NCBI GenBank assembly: GCA_900771305.1
Contig: CAAGNL010000105.1
Span: forward strand, 1-6,476
DNA from: Kiritimatiellia bacterium
GTDB lineage: Bacteria; Verrucomicrobiota; Kiritimatiellia; RFP12; UBA1067
Direction: 5' to 3'
Length of the DNA stretch: 6,476 bases
This document shows positions 1-5,028 of the stretch, in pieces. Position 1 is the first letter of the stretch; each line of letters starts with the position of its first letter. A model generated the notes under the pieces. The model saw only the letters and a list, made by a program, of their open reading frames with translations. It did not search any database and was not told where the DNA came from. The position numbers were made by a program, and so were the translations under genes.

Positions 1-5
1 AACAC

Positions 6-21
6 CTGTATAAAACTACAG
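6..21. promoter_or_regulatory. LexA-like palindrome (SOS box candidate)
   Basis: The site reads CTGT-N8-ACAG, the core layout of the gammaproteobacterial LexA box, and its AT-rich centre matches the alternating TA consensus at 7 of 10 positions. It lies about 30 bp upstream of the promoter of a DinJ/RelB antitoxin, and several E. coli toxin-antitoxin operons, dinJ-yafQ among them, are SOS-controlled. However, the box does not overlap the promoter at 52-80, and LexA boxes differ between phyla, so binding in this host is inference. It could belong to a gene outside the window. Confidence 0.35.
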
Positions 22-32
22 TGCGTGAAGGC

Positions 33-49
33 GGGTGCGAATCGCACCC
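33..49. other. GC-rich hairpin upstream of the antitoxin promoter
   Basis: GGGTGCG and CGCACCC form a perfect 7-bp stem around the loop AAT. No T-run follows on either side, so it is not a classical intrinsic terminator. It ends three bases before the -35 element of the antitoxin promoter. It may be the end of an upstream unit or part of an operator. Confidence 0.4.
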
Positions 50-51
50 TA

Positions 52-80
52 TTGACACAGATCCGACATAATGATACCAT
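52..80 (+). promoter_or_regulatory. Sigma70-like promoter of the relB operon
   Basis: A perfect -35 element TTGACA (52-57) is followed after 17 bp by TACCAT (75-80), which keeps the key TA...T positions of the -10 element. The predicted start falls near 86-88, inside the tandem repeat at 81-117. A protein bound to that repeat would therefore block initiation or early elongation. Confidence 0.55.
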
Positions 81-117
81 AGTGACATCATTTTAACGAG
101 TGACATCATTTTTAACG
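81..117. repeat. Tandem direct repeat between promoter and antitoxin gene
   Basis: Two adjacent copies of AGTGACATCATTTTAACG occupy 81-98 and 99-117; the second has one extra T. Each contains TGACATCA, itself a weak palindrome (TGA..TCA). Antitoxins of the ribbon-helix-helix class bind short repeated operators next to their own promoter, so this is a plausible autoregulatory operator. A simple recent duplication of leader DNA is the alternative. The ribosome binding site GGAGG (117-121) begins at the end of the second copy. Confidence 0.5.
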
Positions 118-127
118 GAGGATATAC

Positions 128-385
128 ATGACAACAACAGTACCAATCACTATGAGAGCTGAACCTGACATAAAGGCTGCGTTTGAACAAATTTGCTCTG
201 AAATCGGATTAAGCGTTAATGCCGCGTTGAATATCTTTGTAAAAAAGGTTGTGCGTGAGCATCGTATCCCTTTTGAGCTATCTGCCGATCCATTCTACGG
301 CGAGTCAAACATGCGGCATCTTCGCGCTTCTATTGCCGATGCGAAAGCCGGACGCGTGTTTGAACATGACCTCATCGAGGCCTGA
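128..385 (+). CDS. RelB/DinJ-family antitoxin
   Basis: This 85-residue protein has the layout of a RelB/DinJ type II antitoxin. An N-terminal ribbon-helix-helix DNA-binding segment (about residues 4-50, with the strand TVPITMRAEPDIK and the helix around GLSVNAALNIFVKKVV) is followed by the family's IPFEL motif and a C-terminal tail that would wrap the toxin. The family dimerises, represses its own operon and neutralises an mRNA-cleaving toxin. The ATG start is supported by GGAGG six bases upstream and by a good promoter at 52-80. The gene for its toxin starts two bases after the stop codon but is only a stub, so the antitoxin is orphaned here; it could still repress its promoter or counter related toxins encoded elsewhere. 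Base composition is clearly lower in GC than the right half of the window, consistent with acquisition. Confidence 0.88.
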   Translation: MTTTVPITMRAEPDIKAAFEQICSEIGLSVNAALNIFVKKVVREHRIPFELSADPFYGESNMRHLRASIADAKAGRVFEHDLIEA

Positions 386-387
386 CG

Positions 388-474
388 ATGCGTAAAACAT
401 GGACTGAACAAGGCTGGGATGACTATCTTTATTGGCAAACGCAGGATAATAGGTTATATCCTCGCGAGAATTGA
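388..474 (+). pseudogene. Truncated YoeB/Txe-type toxin (N-terminal stub)
   Basis: The frame starts with ATG at 388, two bases after the antitoxin stop, with GAGG at 377-380 as ribosome binding site. It encodes 28 residues, beginning MRKTWTEQGWDDYLYWQ, which matches the start of YoeB/Txe mRNA endoribonucleases (E. coli YoeB: WSEESWDDYLYWQ). YoeB proteins are about 84 residues long and their catalytic residues lie in the missing C-terminal part. Resemblance ends at about residue 22 (position 453). The last six residues come from DNA that is the antisense of the end of the ORF6N gene, whose stop codon is at 454-456. The break therefore sits almost exactly at that stop, and the product cannot be an active nuclease. 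A RelB/DinJ antitoxin next to a YoeB-type toxin is a mixed pairing, as E. coli YoeB partners with YefM. Confidence 0.78.
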
Positions 475-1407
475 CGGTATGAACATCGCGTCCATCTTCG
501 TCACGGCGCAGTATTGGCGCCCGAGGTCTTTCAGCGACGCGCCGAGGTGGTACAACTCCTTGTCGTCCAGAATCAGGAAGCGATCGTGGAAAGCTCCGAC
601 CGCCTTGACCTCCAGCATCGGGTTCTGCTTGTTGAACTTTTCTACTGCGACCGAAGTCAAATGCTTGTCGATCATCTTCTGTGCGGTCGCAACAACAACT
701 TCGACGCCGCCTTTCTTCTGCGAAAGAATATCCAGCGTAACCTCGTCGCTATAGCCATCGACAAGGACGATCTTCTTTGCCGCCTTGCGAACAAGTTTCT
801 TCGCAAAGGAATATGCATCATAGTGCCTGCCCTCGAAGAACACCTTCTGCGGCGGGAAGTCGCCGCCGTCCATAGCCCTGAAAATCGTGTCGAACCGCTC
901 CTCATTGCGTCGCTGATTCTCTTCGTTGCGGGTTCGGTCGGCTATTTGTCGTTGCTCTACATTGTCGATACGCATCAGTATGGGCGCAATTGACGCTAAC
1001 GCCTTGCGCATGGCAACAAACACACGAGTAATCCTCACGCTGATTTGCGCAGCGATATCACTCTTCAATACGCTTGCGACCATTATCACACCATGTTCAC
1101 TAAATGCCCGCATAGGGACGGAGGAATGCTTCATGCTTGCGAACCGGTCACAATTTGTGACCAGTTCCTCCGTTTCGTCCTTGGCAAGGACAAACATGAA
1201 TTCAGGCGGAAACCTATTTGCATTGCGTTTGACGGCTTGATTGAGAACCTTTGTCTGAACCCCGTAAAGTTCGGCAAGATCCCGATCAACCACAACCTGC
1301 AAGCCGCGAACAGTGAATATGCGCGACTTGATAAAGTCATCGGTTGCAGGAATTCGGGAGCCTGCCAACTCCGTATTGTGAATCTGAGGGAAATCCGTCA
1401 TATTCAT
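454..1407 (-). CDS. ORF6N-domain protein with PLD-like C-terminal domain
   Basis: The protein has 317 residues from the ATG at 1407. Residues about 25-115 form an ORF6N domain (around IFTVRGLQVVVDRDLAELYGV and RFPPEFMFVL), found in KilA-N/RhuM-like proteins of phages and bacterial accessory regions and thought to bind DNA. A charged coiled-coil-like linker follows (about 150-175). The C-terminal half (about 190-300) contains FHDRFLILDD and YHLGASLKDLG, resembling one half of a phospholipase D-type HxK...D motif with arginine in place of lysine (H274, R276, D281). The cellular role is unknown; a DNA-associated regulator or nuclease is possible. The ending KMDAMFIPSILARI looks native, so the gene appears complete. 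GGAGG (1412-1416) is 4 bases before the ATG at 1407 and 10 before the one at 1401, so either may be used. The first ATG overlaps the stop of the methyltransferase fragment as ATGA, which suggests translational coupling to upstream reading. Confidence 0.82.
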   Translation of the reverse strand: MNMTDFPQIHNTELAGSRIPATDDFIKSRIFTVRGLQVVVDRDLAELYGVQTKVLNQAVKRNANRFPPEFMFVLAKDETEELVTNCDRFASMKHSSVPMRAFSEHGVIMVASVLKSDIAAQISVRITRVFVAMRKALASIAPILMRIDNVEQRQIADRTRNEENQRRNEERFDTIFRAMDGGDFPPQKVFFEGRHYDAYSFAKKLVRKAAKKIVLVDGYSDEVTLDILSQKKGGVEVVVATAQKMIDKHLTSVAVEKFNKQNPMLEVKAVGAFHDRFLILDDKELYHLGASLKDLGRQYCAVTKMDAMFIPSILARI

Positions 1408-1553
1408 GCCGCCTCCCAAAAACTATCCTCGTTGATTACCTTGACTTCAAGCCGGTTTGCGGCAAGGGTCGTCGCAAAGTCGGGCATGATTTCATTCGCG
1501 ATCACAACATGGATTCCGGCGCGTTCAAGGCCGATGCTCAAACCACCCGCGCC
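1404..1553 (-). pseudogene. C5-cytosine methyltransferase fragment (motif I region)
   Basis: This minus-strand frame reads GAGGLSIGLERAGIHVVIAN, followed by EIMPDFATTLAAN. That is the S-adenosylmethionine-binding motif I region and following segment of C5-cytosine DNA methyltransferases (family pattern FAGAGGLSxGLExAG). About 43 residues are methyltransferase-like. The start codon and the first residues (the DLF of DLFAGAGG) are absent, and all later motifs, including the catalytic Pro-Cys motif IV, are missing. After VINED the frame continues as SFWEAA and stops in an ATGA overlap with the ORF6N gene. Both ends are thus fused to foreign sequence. The left boundary given is where methyltransferase similarity becomes visible, not a start. 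The piece cannot encode an active enzyme. Confidence 0.75.
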
Positions 1554-1626
1554 ATTTCGTCAGCTGGTCGCCTTTGTAGGTGCCGACGAGGACAATGCGA
1601 TTGTCTTCCGTTTTTCTCTTCTTCAT
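1525..1626 (-). pseudogene. Truncated partner gene of the regulator, possibly the restriction endonuclease
   Basis: The ATG at 1626-1624 overlaps the TGA of the XRE regulator (ATGA), typical of translational coupling. The frame gives 33 residues starting MKKRKTEDNRIVLVGTYKGD and stops shortly after KWRGW. Up to KWRGW it reads like a genuine protein start; after that the DNA (from about 1553) encodes a C5-methyltransferase motif in another frame, so the gene is broken there. The product family is not certain. Because it lies between a small XRE regulator and a cytosine methyltransferase, the restriction endonuclease of a type II system is the natural guess, but nothing catalytic remains to test it. 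Confidence 0.6.
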
Positions 1627-1847
1627 TTCGCCGCTCCCGTTTCCTTGCCCGGCACGACCTCCATGATGTCGCCGACATCGCAGTTCAGTGCCTTGCAGAT
1701 GCGCTCGATCACATTCGTCGCCACACATTCTCCGTTTGACATCTTCGTGAAAGTGGAAAGGGCGACGCCCGAGACCCGATGCAAGTCGCCTCGCGTCATG
1801 TCGCGGTCAATCAATTGCTTCCACAGCTTTTTATAGCTCATTGCCAT
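1623..1847 (-). CDS. Small XRE/Cro-CI-type transcriptional regulator
   Basis: The 74-residue protein starting MAMSYKKLWKQLIDRDM is a single helix-turn-helix domain of the XRE (Cro/C1) family. The two HTH helices lie around MTRGDLHRVSGVALSTFTKM, followed by NVIERICKALNCDVGDIMEV, the usual third part of this compact subfamily. It probably binds its own promoter as a dimer. In restriction-modification loci such proteins act as controller (C) proteins that delay the endonuclease, which fits the remnants downstream. The frame is open upstream to 1922, but the start at 1847 matches family length and has AGGAG (plus-strand 1859-1863) upstream with an 11-base spacer. The -10 element at 1888-1893 also lies inside the longer frame, which argues against that longer form. 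The gene appears intact although its downstream partners are destroyed. Confidence 0.83.
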   Translation of the reverse strand: MAMSYKKLWKQLIDRDMTRGDLHRVSGVALSTFTKMSNGECVATNVIERICKALNCDVGDIMEVVPGKETGAAK

Positions 1848-1887
1848 TTTCGCAACAACTCCTGACAGTCCAGTTGGATTTGAAAAC

Positions 1888-1916
1888 AGTATATCAAAAA
1901 GAGGCGCATCTAGAAA
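1888..1916 (-). promoter_or_regulatory. Extended -10 promoter of the XRE gene
   Basis: On the minus strand TGATATACT gives an extended -10 element (TGn plus TATACT at 1893-1888). A weak -35 (TTTCTA, 1916-1911) is 17 bp away. The predicted start is near 1881, leaving a leader of about 35 bases that contains the AGGAG ribosome binding site. The promoter directly follows the T-run of the hairpin at 1897-1932, and its spacer overlaps one hairpin arm. Confidence 0.5.
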
Positions 1917-1940
1917 GGACATCGCCTCTTTTATTTTTGA
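1897..1940. terminator. Bidirectional intrinsic terminator
   Basis: AAAAGAGGCG (1897-1906) and CGCCTCTTTT (1923-1932) form a perfect 10-bp stem with a 16-base loop. A T-rich tract (TTTTATTTTT) follows on the plus strand and TTTTTG on the minus strand, so it can stop transcripts from both sides. No plus-strand gene lies just to its left. Its likely job is to end the minus-strand kinase-nucleotidase transcript before the XRE promoter. Confidence 0.65.
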
Positions 1941-2022
1941 GTTGTCGGTTTATTTTTCGCCGATGTCCGGCAGAGAAGGGTCTTGTCTAATTAAACCTAA
2001 ATTCGCAGTTCAACGGCGAAAG

Positions 2023-2052
2023 TCTCTCGCGGAGGCGCGCCTCCGCGAGAGA
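2023..2052. repeat. Perfect 30-bp palindrome
   Basis: Positions 2023-2037 (TCTCTCGCGGAGGCG) are followed immediately by their exact reverse complement (2038-2052). Allowing a four-base loop, a transcript would form a 13-bp GC-rich hairpin. No T-tract follows on either strand, so it is not a standard intrinsic terminator. It lies 91 bp past the nucleotidase stop codon, where base composition changes from moderate to high GC. It may be a GC-type transcript end, a protein-binding site or a member of a dispersed hairpin family. Confidence 0.75.
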
Positions 2053-2142
2053 TATTGACTCGGCGCGTGGGCGATTTCCAGCACCTCCGCCAGACGGCGG
2101 AAGCTCGACTCCTCGATCGCCGTAAGCCGCCGGTTCTCGCAG

Positions 2143-2751
2143 CTAGACGAGAAGGTCGGAGACAACGGCCTTCCAACCCTCGACACGCACCATATTCGAT
2201 GCAAGACGAAGGGACTTGTTCCAGGGGCGCGAGAAGACGAGGAGACGCGTGTTCGGCCAGGCTTTCGCGAGGGGGCCCAAAACCTTCGGCGAGTCATCGA
2301 CGGCGGCGTCGTACCGCCGCTCAAGCAACTCGGCGAGCGTGATGGACGGCGGATCGCCCGGATTCTGCACATAGCAGCCCGCCCGCCCATACTTGTCGAC
2401 GTAGGTGACGGACAGTCCCTTGAAACCATTCTCCGCCAGCCACCGCTCCGTGGCGACATGCGACGAGGCGGGGCGCCCCGTGACGATCTCCACCGCGTGC
2501 CCCGCGGCCCGCAGCGCGGCAATCCCCTCCGCCGCACCATCCGTCACGGGAAACGCCTTCAAATTGTCGGGATCGTGCGACAGCACCATGAAACGCCGCA
2601 TCTCCTCGTCCGTCAGGCGGAAGACGTCCTGCAGGTCAAACTGGAACACGTCCTCATAGGCGACATGCCGTCCGAACTCGCGCGCGACAATCTCGCAGAG
2701 CGAAGCCGCCGTCTCGCACAGGACATCATCAATATCCACGTAGATCCGCAT
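2143..2751 (-). CDS. HAD-superfamily 5'(3')-deoxyribonucleotidase-like phosphatase
   Basis: The 202-residue protein belongs to the HAD superfamily, most like the cytosolic 5'(3')-deoxyribonucleotidase (NT5C) group that dephosphorylates nucleoside monophosphates. Motif I is YVDIDDVL with nucleophile D6 and acid/base D8; motif II is VTGRP with T91; a motif III lysine is probably K120; motif IV is DDSPK with D152 and D153 for magnesium. A helical cap lies between motifs I and II. Length is normal and no signal peptide is seen, so it is cytoplasmic. Substrate is not certain from sequence, and some relatives are phosphatases of other small phosphates. The ATG at 2751 is the only sensible start, since an in-frame stop lies shortly upstream, yet the nearest purine-rich sequence (AAGGAGG) is about 24 bases away. 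Initiation may be SD-independent or coupled to upstream translation. It follows the histidine kinase by 158 bp on the same strand, probably as one operon. Confidence 0.8.
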   Translation of the reverse strand: MRIYVDIDDVLCETAASLCEIVAREFGRHVAYEDVFQFDLQDVFRLTDEEMRRFMVLSHDPDNLKAFPVTDGAAEGIAALRAAGHAVEIVTGRPASSHVATERWLAENGFKGLSVTYVDKYGRAGCYVQNPGDPPSITLAELLERRYDAAVDDSPKVLGPLAKAWPNTRLLVFSRPWNKSLRLASNMVRVEGWKAVVSDLLV

Positions 2752-2766
2752 GATCCGGTCGGTCGG

Positions 2767-2823
2767 TCAAACCAACCCCTCCTTCTGAGCCTTCGCGAGG
2801 AACTTCCTAGACGCCAAGGACAT
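2767..2823 (-). CDS. Possible 18-residue small ORF ahead of the nucleotidase
   Basis: In the gap between kinase and nucleotidase, ATG at 2823 opens a frame reading MSLASRKFLAKAQKEGLV. A ribosome-binding-like AAGGGG lies 7 bases upstream, which is better than anything in front of the nucleotidase itself. It stops 15 bases before the nucleotidase ATG. The frame is also open from an earlier ATG at 2850. It could be a leader peptide coupling translation into the nucleotidase, the tail of a frameshifted gene, or chance. No family is recognised. Confidence 0.25.
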   Translation of the reverse strand: MSLASRKFLAKAQKEGLV

Positions 2824-2909
2824 CCGCATTCCCCTTGTAGTGTCCACCATAGGACGCGGCCGCCGCCGCGAGATATTCCGGATAGTACCACCCTGTGAGA
2901 ACCCAGCAC

Positions 2910-4982
2910 TCACTTCCAACTCGTCTTCGAGAAGTTCTCGAGGAACTCCGTGAGCGTCTGCAGCGTGATCGGCTTGAGCAGAAGCCCCGTAAAGCCAAGC
3001 TTCTGGTACGTCTTGATGATCTCGACGTCGGCGGTGACGGCGAAGACGGGCAATGTGGCGAAGCGGGCGTCGCCGCGGATGCGCTTGACGAGGTCACCAC
3101 CGCCCATCTCCGGCATCCACATGTCGGTGAGCACGGCGTCGAACGGCGCGCCCTCCTTCTCGAGCTGGACGATCGCCTCCTGGCCGTTGTGGGCGAGCAC
3201 CAGATTCTGCACACCCAGCCGGATGAACATGTTCTTCAGGACCTGGAGGTTGAGTTCCATGTCGTCCACCAGCAGGAAGCGCAGGCGCGCGTGGCTGCGG
3301 GGATCGGTGACCATCTGGATCCGCTGCGTCTGCGACAGATTCCACTCCCTCGGAATCTCGCGCGTGAAGCGGATGTTCGGCAACACCACGCGGAAGAGGC
3401 TCCCCACACCGACGCGGCTCTCGATTGAAAGTTCGCCGCCCATGCGCCCAACGAGCTGACGGCAGATTGCGAGGCCAAGGCCCGTGCCATGGCCCTGGTC
3501 CGTCCGCGAAAGCTGCACGAACGGTTTCATGAGCCGCTGCTGGTCCTCGTCGGAAATGCCGCGCCCGGTGTCGATCACGCCGAAGCGGAAGGTGCCGAAC
3601 GGGTGTCCCGAGGGATCAGGACGAAACTCCGCGGAGATCTGCACGAACCCATGGTCCGTGAACTTCACGGCGTTGCCGACAAGGTTGAAAAGGACCTGGC
3701 GGATGCGTTGGCGGTCGACTTCCACGAACGGCAGCCCCGGCTCGATGTCCGACTTGATCTGGAGTCCCTTCGACTGTGCCTGCGGCAGGAGCGCAAGCGT
3801 GATCTCCTGCACGATGCGGCGGAAGTCGGACTGCTCAGGGAAGAACTGCATCTTGCCCGCCTCGAGCTTCGCAAGGTCAAGGACGTCGTTCACCAGCTGA
3901 AGCAAGACCTGTCCGCTGGACGCAATCGCCTCCACGTACCGCTTCCGCGTCGCATCGTCGATGCTGCTCGCCTTCAGAAGCTCCGAGAAGCCGATGATCG
4001 AGTTGAGCGGGGTGCGGATGTCATGGCTCACGGACGCGAAGAAGTAGCTCTTCGCCCGCTCGGCCTCCTCCGCACGTTCAAGCTGGTGCGCAAGTTCGCG
4101 ATGGGAATAGATGCGGTTACGCGCGACCGAGAGCGTGCGCCCCAGAAACTTCAGCAGTTCGACGTAGCGCGGCGAGAACGTGCGCTTGCCCCGGAAGAAC
4201 AACACCATCTCGCCCACCGTCTCCGTCATGTGCGAACAGACCGGCAACACGGCCAGACAGGGATATCCGCTCCGGCGGAAGTCCTGTGACAGCTCCTCGC
4301 CACATTCCGCCGGCAGATCCGTGTAGACCGCGATTCCCTCGGCATCCACCTGCCTGCGCAGAATCTTCCAGACCCTGTTACGATCCTCCTCGGAGAGCGG
4401 CGCCACCATCGGCTCACCCGCCAGCGGAGAACGGATCTCACGGCGTTCGGACCCGGTGCGCGGGATCCAGCGCAGTTCCACCACATCGAGACGGTCAGCC
4501 CTCGTCATGATGGAGAAGACCTCCTGCAGAAAATCACCACCTTCGATCGGCAGCGCGGAGACCTCGTCGATGGTCTGTCCGACGCGCTGCAGGGAATTCT
4601 CCTCGGTAACGTCCATGCAGTAGCCGAAGACAAGATGTCGCCCGTCCGGCGTCTCGTAGAGCTTCTCCGTCGTGCGCAGCTCATGCCGTACGCCCGCGGC
4701 GTCGACATCGAACTCGTCCACCGTGTTCGGTCCGCCGTTCTCGAGCGTCAGGCGCGTTGTCTTCTCGAAGCAGTCTGCCACCTCCGGAAGGAACAGGTCC
4801 CGCGGTGTCTGCCCGACAACTTCCTCGGAGGTCTTTCCCACCCAATCACAGAGTGTCTTATTGCAGAGGACGTATCTTAACCCGTCCTCGACGGATTTCA
4901 CGTAAATGCGCAACGGCATCCCATCCACCACCTGTTTCCACAGGAGCGGGTCGACACCTCTCTGATTCCCCGATTTGTCCAT
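2910..4982 (-). CDS. Soluble hybrid sensor histidine kinase (PAS-GAF-like-HisKA-HATPase-REC)
   Basis: From the ATG at 4982 the protein has 690 residues and no membrane segment, so it senses a cytoplasmic signal. A PAS domain covers about residues 13-126, then a region of GAF-like length (about 140-290) and a short coiled coil (about 292-312). The HisKA H-box is FFASVSHDIRTPLNS with phospho-acceptor H320. The ATPase domain shows the N-box (FNLVGNAVKF, about 432-441), G1 (DTGRG, D471) and G2 (GHGTGLGL, 497-504). A C-terminal receiver domain has acidic D573/D574, phospho-acceptor D620 in LTDMWMP, T650 and K670. It autophosphorylates and passes phosphate to its own receiver, probably then to a phosphotransfer protein encoded elsewhere; no DNA-binding output is attached. 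The frame is open to 5099, but the -10 element TATACT at 4991-4996 sits inside that extension and favours the ATG at 4982, making the mRNA nearly leaderless. It diverges from the ahbD-like gene and precedes the nucleotidase. Confidence 0.93.
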   Translation of the reverse strand: MDKSGNQRGVDPLLWKQVVDGMPLRIYVKSVEDGLRYVLCNKTLCDWVGKTSEEVVGQTPRDLFLPEVADCFEKTTRLTLENGGPNTVDEFDVDAAGVRHELRTTEKLYETPDGRHLVFGYCMDVTEENSLQRVGQTIDEVSALPIEGGDFLQEVFSIMTRADRLDVVELRWIPRTGSERREIRSPLAGEPMVAPLSEEDRNRVWKILRRQVDAEGIAVYTDLPAECGEELSQDFRRSGYPCLAVLPVCSHMTETVGEMVLFFRGKRTFSPRYVELLKFLGRTLSVARNRIYSHRELAHQLERAEEAERAKSYFFASVSHDIRTPLNSIIGFSELLKASSIDDATRKRYVEAIASSGQVLLQLVNDVLDLAKLEAGKMQFFPEQSDFRRIVQEITLALLPQAQSKGLQIKSDIEPGLPFVEVDRQRIRQVLFNLVGNAVKFTDHGFVQISAEFRPDPSGHPFGTFRFGVIDTGRGISDEDQQRLMKPFVQLSRTDQGHGTGLGLAICRQLVGRMGGELSIESRVGVGSLFRVVLPNIRFTREIPREWNLSQTQRIQMVTDPRSHARLRFLLVDDMELNLQVLKNMFIRLGVQNLVLAHNGQEAIVQLEKEGAPFDAVLTDMWMPEMGGGDLVKRIRGDARFATLPVFAVTADVEIIKTYQKLGFTGLLLKPITLQTLTEFLENFSKTSWK

Positions 4983-4990
4983 AATGGGGA

Positions 4991-5020
4991 AGTATAGCAC
5001 ATCGCGCGGATGTGGTACAA
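4991..5020 (-). promoter_or_regulatory. Promoter of the histidine kinase gene
   Basis: On the minus strand TTGTAC (5020-5015) and TATACT (4996-4991) are separated by 18 bp. The -10 element ends 8 bases before the kinase ATG (4982), so the transcript would start at or within a few bases of the start codon and carry no Shine-Dalgarno sequence. Confidence 0.55.
4998..5014. promoter_or_regulatory. Perfect inverted repeat between divergent promoters (operator candidate)
   Basis: CACATC (4998-5003) and GATGTG (5009-5014) are exact inverted copies around GCGCG. The 17-bp site fits between the two divergent -10 elements (4991-4996 and 5016-5021), one base from each. A dimeric regulator bound here would contact both promoters at once. 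The binding protein is unknown. Confidence 0.5.
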
Positions 5021-5021
5021 T
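5016..5021 (+). promoter_or_regulatory. -10 element of the ahbD-like gene
   Basis: TACAAT ends 7 bases before the ATG at 5029, so transcription would begin about at the start codon (leaderless). No good -35 is seen; 17 bp upstream reads TATAGC, which suggests dependence on an activator at the inverted repeat 4998-5014 or another sigma factor. Confidence 0.45.
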
Positions 5022-5028
5022 ATCGCCC

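Noticed and set aside
514..993. Plus-strand open frame of 159 codons
   Set aside because: It lies entirely antisense to the ORF6N gene, has no ribosome binding site or family resemblance, and is a frame shadow.
1045..1836. Plus-strand open frame of 263 codons across the XRE and restriction-modification remnants
   Set aside because: It is antisense to recognised protein sequence on the other strand in three consecutive genes, so it is not a gene.
1..2052. Intact mobile element or integron cassette array carrying the accessory block
   Set aside because: No transposase or integrase, no matching terminal inverted repeats and no attC-type sites were seen in this stretch.
2855..2870. Terminator between kinase and nucleotidase (CGCGGC-CGCC-GCCGCG hairpin)
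   Set aside because: The inverted repeat is real but short and has no T-run, and the two genes lie on one strand with a small gap; read-through is more likely.
3489..4289. Plus-strand open frame of 266 codons within the kinase region
   Set aside because: It is antisense to the conserved kinase domains, with low-complexity Arg/Leu/Glu composition and no family motif.
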